Origin: Hamiltosporidium magnivora
Taxonomy: Eukaryota; Microsporidia; Dubosqiidae
Direction: 5' to 3'
Length of the DNA: 12,946 nucleotides
Assembly (NCBI GenBank): GCA_004325065.1
Contig: PITI01000403.1
Coordinates: 1-12,946 of the forward strand
Made by a program: the position numbers and the translations under genes. The notes below the pieces were generated by a model. It did not search any database and was not told the origin of the DNA. It saw only the letters and a program-made list of their open reading frames with translations. Shown here one piece after another: positions 1 through 9,200 of the stretch; positions within the stretch are counted from its first letter, which is position 1; every line of letters begins with the position of its first letter.

Positions 1-1169
1 AATAAATGAGATTAATACTTATGTTTTGACGAAACTCAAACGCTAATTTTAATCTTCTTGATTCTCTTAGAACACGTAAATTATATTGAAGAAGCCAAGA
101 TATTAGCCGCTAAGGAAATATCGAGTCAGCTCAACGCAAATATAAGGTGATTAGTCTTTTAATATTTTCGAAACGCATAAAGACCTTTTTGAAAAGTTTC
201 AATAAAAATACTCGCAAATAACTCGAATCCAATGCTTATTATATATGATAAACGAATTCGAAACATTATTGTCCTCAGATAGTCGTTTTCTTGTTTTAAC
301 ATTTTATATTTTGGCGTTTCCTCATTATTTAAAAATAATTGTCATTCATAATAAAAAAATTCTTTGTAGTATTAGTAATTTTTGTGAAATATACAATAAA
401 AAGTCGTACTTTTAAATTTTTTATAGACGATCATATTGTATTATAAAAAAGAATAGCTACATTCTAAGTGCATTTTTAGTGGCTAATTTTCAGAGTTTTT
501 TTATAACCCGTTTAAAACATTAAAATCGTCTATAGCTATAAAAATTTCTAATATCACAATAAAACTTTCCAGATGTTTGTTTTACAGCTTATATTTAATT
601 AGCATTTATTATATATTATAATTAATCTTTTGATGATTGATGTCTACACAATTAAATAAATGCTGCGTTGCTCATTGAATTCTATGGACTTTTTTAAAAA
701 AATGCATTATTTAGAAAGTTCTTAGGCTTTTGCATCTATTATAAAACAAATATTTAAAATAAATTAAGATTTTAAAAACACTTTGGCATAAAAATATTTT
801 TTATGTATTTAATATAGCTTTTAAACTATGACCGATATATTCGTATATAATATATTTCAAAATCGCCTACTTATACTGATAATGAATTAACTTTAGATGA
901 ACTCTATTTTTTAAAATAGAAACTTTTGTCAATACATAAAAATTTTAAAAAACTTTGACATGATTAAAATATATAAAAAGACTCAATATGTTATGAGAAA
1001 ATATATATTTTATAATTCGGGGCATGAATTATAAATGAATTTTTGATACATTAGAAATTATATATGCAAAAATGTCCCAAACCCGAGTTATCATATTTAT
1101 AAGAAAAACCAATTTTACTCTATTATAACTTAGTGTTTCGAAAATTTAATTGCGCATTTTTCGAAAAAT
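1..1169. other. AT-rich non-coding stretch
   Basis: No gene, RNA or mobile element can be supported here. The segment is A+T-rich with frequent stops in every frame. The only structure I noticed is a small perfect inverted repeat at 903-920 (TCTATTTT / AAAATAGA with a TT spacer), which is the kind of palindrome AT-rich DNA produces by chance. It runs directly into the tail of retroposon copy 1. Confidence 0.6.
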
Positions 1170-1260
1170 ATTCATTCCTTCATCTTCGGCACTACAGCTC
1201 TATACGATCCTTGGCTTTCCTATGTAATACCGCTCAACCGGTCTATTTACGGCGGGTTCC

Positions 1261-1303
1261 CGTACTCTTTTTGGTTTCGTAACCAGGTGGTAAAAAGAGT
1301 GCG
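1261..1303. repeat. Long hairpin inside retroposon copy 1
   Basis: The arms CGTACTCTTTTT (1261-1272) and AAAAAGAGTGCG (1292-1303) are reverse complements except for one T.G pair. The 19-nt interval holds a second small stem, GGTT (1273-1276) with AACC (1281-1284) around TCGT. In copies 2 and 3 the corresponding outer arms are not complementary, although the inner TTTCGTAAC motif is shared. The outer stem is therefore specific to this copy. Confidence 0.7.
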
Positions 1304-1339
1304 TGTTTTTCTCTTCGCTCAACGTGGGGACCAGTTCCA

Positions 1340-1361
1340 CTTAGTCGCTTCTTGCGACAAG
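1340..1361 (-). other. Retroposon 5' hairpin (GTCGC/GCGAC)
   Basis: GTCGC (1344-1348) and GCGAC (1354-1358) enclose a 5-nt loop. CTT (1340-1342) and AAG (1359-1361) extend the stem past one bulged base. The same hairpin occurs in copy 3 at 12257-12271. There the pair next to the loop becomes U.G when read on the minus strand but C-A when read on the plus strand, which supports minus as the transcribed sense strand. It lies near the 5' end of the element in sense orientation and may be a folded RNA domain. Confidence 0.55.
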
Positions 1362-1404
1362 CGAAGGAATACACCTAATAAATTCTGTTGCAGCATGGTG
1401 TAGG

Positions 1405-3909
1405 ATAACTTGAATATATAAATTGGGAGAATATTGTTTATCGGAAATTATTGGCTAGTTTACAATCTTTATATCAAAATTTTAATGTTTAAAAGAAAGA
1501 TTCAGTTTCACATAAAATATGTAGTACATTCTTCGCAATATTAAAGATTCTAAATGATAAGTACTACCATAAAAATATATTGCTGTTCTGTTACCTCGCA
1601 AAAAATTATCAACTAAGCAACCAAGAAATGCTCTGCTTCTTTAATAACATTTATATAGCTGAACTTTCCGAAAAATATTATGTTTATGCTTGTCCAGTTA
1701 CGAAGAATATTTGAACCTTAAATATTGCGAATTTTAATAGAGTTCCTTATAAAATATTCATAAAAAACGATTGGTTTTCTCTATATAATAGTTTTATTTG
1801 TTATTAATTTAGCTGAATGAGTTTCAAAATAACTTGCTGTAGTTTTTTTCACTTGGAATTGTTTAATGGCTGGATTTGCAGGGATTAAAATACATAAGTT
1901 ATCATATAAAGTTAAGATTTAATATTTAAAAAATACAGAAGACAAATAATTTTTCTTAATTACATGATTAAAACTGTAAAATAAATATTTATAACTAGAT
2001 TTGACCGAGCTTAAAATTAAACTAAAACATTTAAAATTAGCGAAATTTGTTTCAAATTTTATTGAGTAGAAATATTAATGGTCTGTTTTTGTAGTAAATA
2101 TCATTTTCTAGGCAGAAATCTCGAATCTGGTCATTAAAACAACTTATTTAGCAATAAAATAAACTTACTAACTTTGCTAAAGTAGTTAAAATTCTAATAA
2201 GAAAAGTTTTTTTAAGTAAAATGAGACACTTTCTCTGGCCATCTTAAGTTTCAGAGTATAATGATAAGACTTTTAGAGATTTTGCTACATTTTATCTCTC
2301 AACTAGAATAAATATACATTTTATTTGTTAAAACGTAACTTTTTGTTAGTTATTTATTTATGTGAAAATCCTTAAATATAAAATAAAAACGCATGCAGAA
2401 ATATTTTATAAAACTATGTTTCTAAATTTGCACATATATTTTATAAATATCTCATTTCCTATGCTTCTAAACTTCTAAAATTGATAATTTTATTTTTATC
2501 TCATTAAAAGATACTTTAAAGAGGTAGCATTGCATTAATAATCTAATTTTCTGTATTTGCTCATAAACCTCATCCCAGAAAGAATTTATTATCCCGTATT
2601 ATTAGCAATATTGTTTTTCAGCCAACATTTCTGTAGCATCTATAGTCTTCATGGCTTTTATATAAACGAAATCTATGCTTTATATATTGATATAGTACTG
2701 CGAAAATTTCCGTAAATTTTATAAATATATTTCTCGGATTTATAAAAAATTGATTGTAAAATTTTTTGCTTATGTTTATTTATTCTATTATTTTTAAGAA
2801 AACTAGTGAATGCTCAACCCCGGAGAAAATGAGGATTTCTTATGAAATTGCAAGATAGATCAAATATATAATGAATGTAATTATTTTTTTATGAAAGAGT
2901 TTGAAAAGAATTATATTAATTCAGCGTAATTATTATTTGAGATTTCTATAGTAATGAAATACCTTTTTAATACTAGTTTTTTTATCAAGCTGATATGTTT
3001 TGTTTTGATAGGAAAATTTTCACCGTAAAAAATCTTGTTTTTTGGCTTAATAACACTAGGAAACATTGAATTCCTATAAATATATAGGTAAAATTTTAAC
3101 TTATAAAATAATTTATTAAAATTTCTATAATTAGTTAATATAGCCTATTATTCAATTTTGATACACATTTTAGATTTAGACACAAAGATCAGTTTTCAAT
3201 TTATTATAACCAGTCTAGAAATCAAATCTAATATTATAGTGATTCTTATTCATTTTAACATTTGTAAACGCGAATATACAATTTGTTTTAATTTTTTTTA
3301 ATTTTTTATATTTTTTTATATTTTTTTGAGAAAATATTAGGTTCTCGTATGAACGAACTAAAAGTCAAATGTCAAAAAAATTGTTTTTAAGAAATTTGTT
3401 GTGAATCTGTTATGATTATATGAATACAACTTTTCGATAAATTTATAACAAAATAAAAATATCTAAACAACCTTCTGAAGATAAACCATTGAAGTGTATT
3501 TTTGACTCCGTTTAGAGAAAATGTCTCAAAGATAATATTATGACGTTATACAGTAATTCGTATTTATATCAAGATAAATAAAACAATCAAAACTAATTTT
3601 GCAATAAATTTAATATTAAACAAATTAAAAGGTTTTTCCGAGCTAAAATCATTTGATAGATAAATATTTTAAATCTTAAAATATGTTCCCAAAAATGACC
3701 TTGATTTTTTTGTAGTTATGAGTTTATTGTCTTATTGTTTTTCCTCGTATAAAAAGATTTTATGCATTCAATAAAACTTATATATTCACGTTTTCTGTCT
3801 AAAATGCTCAGATAAAAAATATATGTCCTATCTTAGTGTCATATTTTTTTCGTGATTCATATTTTTAGAATAAAACACGAACTATGTTATAGAAATACTT
3901 GGTTACTAA
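1405..3909. other. AT-rich non-coding stretch
   Basis: I see no supportable gene, RNA or transposon in these 2.5 kb. Stops are dense on both strands and composition is uniformly AT-rich. A small T-rich tandem repeat lies at 3286-3328 and is listed separately. Scattered AATAAA hexamers are present, but in DNA of this composition they carry no weight as polyadenylation signals. Confidence 0.6.
3286..3328 (+). repeat. T-rich tandem decamer repeat
   Basis: About four imperfect copies of a unit close to TTTTTTTATA follow one another. The first is closer to TTTTAATTTT and the last runs into a T run ending before GAGAAAA. It is a short low-complexity tract consistent with replication slippage. Confidence 0.6.
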
Positions 3910-4134
3910 GTTTTCCGGGTTTCTTTTAACTTTCTTGATTTTCTGATTGGATTTTCAATCTTGCAAACTTCTAATTTCATGAAAAGCGATCTGGGAATTA
4001 TCTGTTATAAAGGTTGTCTTAAGGGGTCAGTATATAAACTGCAAACTAACTATTTCAGATCGATGGGCTTTATTTGGAAAAATCCAATCATTTTTAACAC
4101 TGTGACAGGAGTCATATTGTTTTCATGGTATTAA
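3910..4134 (+). pseudogene. Candidate coding fragment, frame 1 (unidentified)
   Basis: A stop-free frame of 74 codons runs from just after a TAA at 3907-3909 to a TAA at 4132-4134. The first in-frame ATG is at 3979, which would give a 51-residue product. The translation is compositionally balanced for this window, with Trp, Cys, Gly, Pro and charged residues rather than runs of Lys, Asn and Ile. It has a hydrophobic start (VFRVSFNFLDFLIGFSIL) and a hydrophobic end (NTVTGVILFSWY), which could be membrane segments. TATTTCAG at 4051-4058 looks like a splice acceptor, but the frame is also open upstream of it. A second open frame continues 38 bases downstream in another phase. I do not recognise a family. 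It may be a decayed gene, an exon or chance, and no claim of expression is made. Confidence 0.25.
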
Positions 4135-4171
4135 CGTTGCTCTAGTTTACGATTAATAACTGCACCCCTAA

Positions 4172-4441
4172 CACCACATCGTATCTCTTAAGATACCGTC
4201 ATTTCAATGGCTTGCATCTAAAAGCGAGAAATTAATTTTGGGGATAGGAAGTTTCTCGGTGTTCGTAAATTTCGCGGCTCATGTGTTATCACAGGTCGAG
4301 ACTGGCCTCGTGGTTCTCAAGACTAGCAGCATACACAGATACTCTATTCTAAACATACTTAATAAATTCAAGAAAAATAATATTTGCAAATTTCATGGTC
4401 TATATAAATGTTTGGTCTCATATTACAAATTTGGCTTGTAA
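4172..4441 (+). pseudogene. Candidate coding fragment, frame 2 (unidentified)
   Basis: This is an open stretch of 89 codons between TAA at 4169-4171 and a TAA at 4439-4441. It has no ATG in its early part, and the only near-start is a TTG at 4238. The first two thirds (to about 4345) lie in the G+C-richest part of the window outside the retroposons and translate to a mixed sequence with a hydrophobic core (LILGIGSFSVFVNFAAHVL). The last third becomes Asn/Lys/Ile-rich, like surrounding non-coding DNA. The frame differs from the 3910-4134 frame. Two stops (4154-4159) and a third (4169-4171) separate it from the same-phase reading that overlaps the end of that frame. That pattern would fit a gene broken by an indel and stops. 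The minus strand also shows short plausible frames here, so the coding strand is not settled. Confidence 0.25.
4240..4345. other. GC-rich island
   Basis: G+C reaches about half of bases in 4261-4320 (30 of 60 counted), with several CpGs (TTCGCGGCTC, GGTCGAGACTGGCCTCG), against roughly a quarter in the window overall. Outside the retroposon copies this is the sharpest compositional anomaly in the window. It is not homologous to the retroposon family as far as I can align by eye. An old exon or the remnant of another mobile element would both explain it. Confidence 0.55.
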
Positions 4442-4470
4442 ATAGCATTTCTCGCTTTATCTATTGTATG

Positions 4471-4545
4471 TTTTTTTGTATCTCCCAGTCATCCCGTCTC
4501 GTAACACGGGTGAGAGACTAGAGGTCTCTAAGCTTTCACATGGCA
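4471..4545 (-). other. Hairpin-rich GC block next to a T run
   Basis: After a T run (4471-4477), three overlapping inverted pairs are packed together. CCCGT (4493-4497) can pair with ACGGG (4506-4510). GTCTC (4496-4500) can pair with GAGAC (4514-4518). AGAGAC (4513-4518) can pair with GTCTCT (4524-4529). The last two share GAGAC and exclude each other. Read on the minus strand the block ends in seven A residues, as a retroposed RNA might. Its TGTTACGAGAC resembles TGTTACGAAAC of the retroposon family, but the rest does not align. A minus-strand frame of 37 codons crosses it, with no recognised product. Confidence 0.4.
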
Positions 4546-4550
4546 TTAGG

Positions 4551-4782
4551 TGAAAATTCAATTGTCGTTTCTAATCTAGTTTCTATACATAAAAACGATA
4601 TTTATAGAAATGTTTTGAATGTTTTTAACATCTCTCAAAATTGTACAAGCTTTCATTGACCTCAGATTGTCAATTCAAGCTTCATCACCTGAAAATCTAA
4701 CCATTGTTTCATAAATCAATTGCAAATAGTTTAAATGTTCTTACCTCCACATAAATATTTGCAACAAGAAAATTTTTAATGA
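4551..4782. other. AT-rich spacer
   Basis: This is non-coding DNA between the hairpin-rich block and the low-T patch. No feature could be supported. Confidence 0.5.
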
Positions 4783-5071
4783 TACAATTTTAGGATGATT
4801 AAGTTTGCCATTCTAAAAAAGAGCTTTTCTAACAAAAAAGCAGCACACTCCTTGCACCAACAAAAAGAATTTAACAGGATATCAAGAAATGTGTTCAATG
4901 GGGCAAATACAAAGGAACAGGCCAGAAAACAGAACAAATATAATTAAACATTCAGAGGAGAAATATTTTAAACTTACATATAATAAAATAAAAAAACTAA
5001 AGCAAAAAAGGCGGAAAATTAATTTTGAAATAAATCAAAATCAAAAATACATGAATAGATTAAGAATTTAA
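4783..5071 (+). pseudogene. Low-T patch with two short overlapping open frames
   Basis: Plus-strand T is markedly depleted around 4840-4940. One frame is open from 4783 with ATG at 4795 and stops at 4945-4947 (50 codons, MIKFAILKKSFSNKKAAHSL at its start). It is preceded by ATTTTAG at 4787-4793, a weak acceptor-like site. A second frame with ATG at 4889 runs 60 codons to 5071 and is Lys/Asn/Gln/Arg-rich, very basic, with no hydrophobic segment. The two overlap in different phases, so at most one can be coding unless a frameshift joins them. No family was recognised. A decayed exon or A-rich transposon debris is as likely as a small gene. Confidence 0.2.
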
Positions 5072-6095
5072 GCAAAAACGAATAACATATATCAAATGAA
5101 TGCTGTGAAAATTACATAAAATACGAAAATTTAACTTATCATAAAATTTGTAATGAATTATAAATTAAGCAAGCAATAATAGACAGTTTTAGTAAACTCA
5201 GACTATATTTGTCTTCAATTTTGAGCGATCTTTTTTTATAATGAAAAATAATCCAACAAATCGCTAGGTCGTCTTATAAAGAATTATCGCATTTTCGCGT
5301 CCAAAAATAAATGAATCTCAAAAAATAATGAATGAAAAATAGTGCCGGTTCTGTGAATCTCTATGTGATGTTGTGATTTTACATTCTATTTGTTTTGATC
5401 GGTCTAAATATAAATTCCATTGTCTAATCTATATATTTAAAATAGCTCTAACGAAACATATTATTTTTGATTTAACTGCATTCATGACAAAAAGAAGTAG
5501 AAAAAATGATCTGCTATCTTTTTGATGAAAATGTGAATCAATGTATAAATTTAACCGAAATTTTGCACAAAAGACGATAACATATTGTTATGGAATAGAA
5601 TTTTTTGCAGTATTTTTTTTAGATAAATGCCTAATTTCTTCATAAGACAAAAAAATCACGAAAAAAAACTACAAGCTAAAATATAAAAGACAATTGTCTA
5701 AATTGGAGAGATAGATTTTATCGTACCTATCCAAGAGTTTATAATGGTCTAGAATGATATTTCCAAAAAAGCCAGGAATCCTTAATTTCGAAATATGTGC
5801 GGGCACTTTAGACTTAATAAAGCTTCATTTTTTATTCCAACAGATTAACCAAAGTCATATAACCTACAAGTATAGTAGTTGTTTACTTCAATTAAGAAAA
5901 AAAAATAGTTAATATTAAAGTATTATAATTACATCGGTATATCTCAATTAATAAAAATTGAATACTCAACTATATTAGCCATATATTCCCGTAATAAGTA
6001 TAGTTTGTTAACCCGCTTAAAAGCCGAAAGTTATACAGCTGTTCGTCATAGAGGAATCTGAGAAGGTGGAAAGTAAAATTAGAATTTTAAAGAAT
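5072..6095. other. AT-rich non-coding stretch
   Basis: I see no gene, RNA or mobile element. Stops are frequent in all frames and homopolymer A and T runs are common. It ends at the left target-site duplication of retroposon copy 2. Confidence 0.6.
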
Positions 6096-6110
6096 ATGTT
6101 ATGATAATCA
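6096..6110 (+). repeat. Target-site duplication, left (copy 2)
   Basis: ATGTTATGATAATCA is repeated exactly at 6280-6294, immediately outside the other end of the retroposon. Fifteen matching bases flanking an element is the size expected for LINE-machinery insertion. Confidence 0.9.
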
Positions 6111-6279
6111 CTAAAAGGGAAGGATCCTTCATGCTGGGCGTAGGGCTAAAAACCCACTCTTTAAAACCACCTTGTTACGAAACCCTCAAAAGTAAACAAA
6201 CCCACTGGAAAAAGACCATTGGGCGGTATTACTGAGGGAGGCCAAGGCTGTGCAGGGCTGTAGTGCCGAGGATGAATGA
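6111..6279 (+). mobile_element. SINE-like retroposon, copy 2 (youngest, 5'-truncated)
   Basis: This 169-bp element sits exactly between perfect 15-bp direct repeats and is in sense orientation on the plus strand. It begins CTAAAAGGGA, matching the family only from the GCGACTAAAA position onward, so about 65 bp of the 5' part present in copies 1 and 3 is missing. It also lacks about 6 bp near 6123-6140 relative to copy 3. It then follows copy 3 closely: the blocks TTGTTACGAAACCC, AGTAAACAAACCCACTGG and GGCCAAGGC are clear, followed by GGGCTGTAGTGCCGAGGATG. It ends in a GATGAATGAATG tail with no poly(A), and part of that tail is ambiguous with the duplication. 5' truncation with a perfect duplication is the classic outcome of target-primed reverse transcription. 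It has no open frame and must have been mobilised by a partner LINE not present here. Confidence 0.9.
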
Positions 6280-6294
6280 ATGTTATGATAATCA
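6280..6294 (+). repeat. Target-site duplication, right (copy 2)
   Basis: This is an exact repeat of the 15 bases at 6096-6110. The next bases diverge (C inside the element at 6111 versus A at 6295), fixing the duplication length apart from the tail ambiguity. Confidence 0.9.
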
Positions 6295-9200
6295 AAAACA
6301 TAAACTTATCTAAGTTCTTACAGTATGTTAAAAATTAATGCTAGAAAATTACATAACGAAAGGGCATAAGAGGTTTGTTCTAGAAACTTCCAATGCTCGT
6401 GAAACATGTAGAAAGAGCATAAATATAGTAACGCTATAATATGAACATAGAAATATTGATTTAGTTGTAATAATGACTTGCAACTCATATATTTTGAAAA
6501 CGTATGATTGTCAATAAATGAAAAGAACAAGACAAGTACACATAGCTGATAAAATTTTGGTCAAAAGTAAGGTTTATGATATAATTTTCATAAAAAAATC
6601 AAATTTTAACAAAGCAAAAGTTTTGAATCTGAAATTTTTAAAAGACTTAGCCTGTTTCAAATATATAGATAGGTTTTAATGAATTCGTTAGATTCAGCAA
6701 TGGAAATCGTTAATCGACGGCTAAGGCTTTCTGGCTAACCTAAAGCAATTATATGTTATACTGACAAAAATATAAACCTTGACCTTTATATGCTTTGTTT
6801 TTTTTTACCTGTTGAAAAATCTATTTTTCAAATCTCTTATATAGGAAATTTTACATTACTATACTATTTGCAGATTAATATATTCTGTTTTAGGAAATAT
6901 GAATCAAAATTAAAACTAGAAAAAATAACCAGCAAAAGGCTGATGCGCTTCATTCTCCCCGGAGTTTGCTTTTAACATAACTATGATGTAAATATAAAAA
7001 CATTGGATCGTATAAACGTGTAATGCCTCGCTTTGGTTATGCCCTCAATGCAACCAATCTACCAAAATTCGCTATAACTTTAAACAAATAAAATTTACCG
7101 GGAATTGGGAAAAAAAAAATTAATATTCGCTTTAAAGAATATTGTAATCATATACCCAAGATAAACTCCAACGTAAAAATTTTTATTTATCATATGAAAC
7201 CTGAAGAATAATTAAACACCATGAAAATGATAGGATATATGGTCTTCTTAAACAAACAAGGATTTGCGACACCGTATAATGAAATATTTGTAAAGTTAAG
7301 CTTGTTTCGAAAATACAAGCTCACCGAATAATTTTATGCAAAAAGAAAATTTTATTTTATATATCATAAGCCTAGATCGAAAAAACTCGAATCTTGCCTA
7401 GTATATACTTAATTCAAGTTATTATCTAATAATTAGTATATATTCTTATCTATTTGAGGCTTTTATATTCGAGCAATACAAATTATAGACAAATTGAAGC
7501 AATTCGCATTTTCAAGCAATTATAGTTGATTTGAGTTGTGATGTAATCTTTTATTTTTACAAAATGTTAATCTCGAGAAATTCAGAAATTTTATTTTTTG
7601 TTTTTAATATGATTTTATAAGTTTAGAAATCAATGAAAATTTATTCAAATTATTATTATAATGAGAATTATGAGAAAGATGGTAGGTTTTTAAATTTTTT
7701 TACAAATTATGGGCGGGCCACGTAACAATGATCTATTGAGCAAGATCAAAAATCGAAAATCGAATTCCGAATCTGATTCTTACTCGTTTAAGCCTTACTC
7801 CTAAACAACGGAAATTTTGGTTAGACTAACGCAAAAACTCTTTGAATGAAATCTTTTTGGAAAGCCTATACGGTAAAGCATATGGATAAGCTTTTGTCAC
7901 GCTTTATTATAGTCACTCGTAAAAAAAATCTTATCAAAAAATGTGTCCGACTCTGCTCTTAAAAAAGTTTGTTTTTAAACACATCCTACAACACACAAAG
8001 GATTTAAATCACAAAAGTTTCCATGCTGGGTTTCTATTTTATATTGAGAGGGAAGGGAGTTATAGTTTATAAACTAGTTTAGAAAAAGTAAAAGACGCCT
8101 TCGAACAGATGTGAAAATCTATGAAGAACATTTAACTAAGTTAATTACATGTTTTGGAATGTTTGAAAACAGTGAAAAGTATGTTTTCTTCTTAGTAATA
8201 TATAAACAATAAATTAAAATATCTGTTTCTTCTTGCTGTTACGTAAATTGCACGAAAACTATAGATTCAGAATAGAATGTAATATTTGCAGCTCAAAACT
8301 CTTTTGTTTATAGACAAAACATCAATATGTCAAAAAATCTAACTGCAAAAAATTCTAGAATACAGTTGCTTCTTTGTATTTCTAAATATAGGCTTAAGAT
8401 GCAGCTTATTCATAAAAGAAATTTGTAAAGTTTTTGAGTGTAATTTTTAAAATTGCAAATCTGATTAGATTATACTTGCAAAAACGACTTTATAATATAT
8501 TAAATGATCATGGGTTTGGACAAATATAAAATATTGCTCAATATAGTCGGGAAATGGCAGGTATTAAATAATTTTTAGCAAATTAGGCTAACATAATAGC
8601 TCAAAATAAGCATTTAGTAACAACCTATGAAATCTTTTGTTACACCTTATAAATATTCAGTAAACTGAGAAAGTTTAATAATACTGCCCTGTCCTATAAA
8701 ATAAAAAAATAGTAAATAAATAATTTCTGCAGATTCAAGATTGAACGCAGAGCCTTTGGCTTTTATAGAAATACATTTATCTCGGTCGAAATAAATAATA
8801 TGAACTGGTTATAAATACATTCGGGATTAGAAATCACAAAAGGCTTTCAATTAATTTTAATCTTTTTTTAAGATAAAAACATATAAATAATTCATGAGAT
8901 GATTCTAAATAGTTCATCTTCAGAAGAGCTCGAAAGACACAATTAAGTGTATAATCCGCTATTTTAATGCCAAAAACAATTCAATATATAAATAGGTTTA
9001 AAACATAATGAGCAGAAGTTCGAACCAAAAAGAAAGGTTTAAATATTTAGATTTTTGAAGAAAGACGTCCTGAGATAAATATTTTTTTTTCAAAAATTTG
9101 ATTTGAATTCGAATGTATGTGCAAGGTGTTAGATTAATCAAGAAATTAAAATCAACTTAGAATTCGCTACCAAAATTATAACTAAGAAAGCTTGAATTTT

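Larger units (their letters stand above)
1170..1404 (-). mobile_element. SINE-like retroposon, copy 1 (oldest, near full length)
   Basis: This is a G+C-richer block in AT-rich DNA that aligns over its whole length with the copy near 12080-12316 and, in reverse complement, with the copy at 6111-6279. Shared landmarks on the plus strand are the start CATTC-type tail followed by CGGCACTACAGC, then CTTGGC, GTAATACCG, TTTCGTAACCAGGTGG, GGACCAGT, and TTAGTCGCTTCTTGCGACAAG near the far end. The sense strand is taken as minus because the short tandem tail (GGAATGAAT-like) would then be at the 3' end. No tRNA-type A and B boxes were found, so the head is not visibly tRNA-derived. This copy differs most from the other two, and I found no convincing target-site duplication. 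Homology to copy 3 stops at almost the same place (about 1404), which argues for a defined 5' end. It has no coding capacity. It could alternatively be the 3' end of a LINE. Confidence 0.82.

Noticed and set aside
1155..1425. Target-site duplication around retroposon copy 1
   Set aside because: I compared the flanks TCGAAAAAT (left) and TTGAATATATAAATT (right). Matches are no better than AT-rich background, so no duplication is claimed.
4054..4134. Membrane-protein or mitochondrial-protein family assignment for the frame ending NTVTGVILFSWY
   Set aside because: Loose resemblance to Mpv17-like and other families came to mind, but no diagnostic residues line up and the following sequence does not continue the resemblance.
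4795..5071. Joining the 50-codon and 60-codon frames into one frameshifted gene
   Set aside because: They overlap by about 56 bases in different phases, and neither has a recognised domain that would justify assuming a frameshift.
6145..6240. Hammerhead ribozyme in the retroposon, as in some flatworm SINEs
   Set aside because: A CGAAAC core-like string is present, but no CUGAUGA partner or matching stems were found in any of the three copies.
6318..6530. 70-codon open frame on the minus strand
   Set aside because: The translation is a Phe/Leu/Tyr/Ser-rich mix with no recognisable domain, in AT-rich DNA, with no flanking gene signals. It looks like chance.
6790..6975. 61-codon open frame on the plus strand
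   Set aside because: It is low-complexity hydrophobic then Lys-rich, with no motif and no compositional change at its ends. It was not annotated as a gene.
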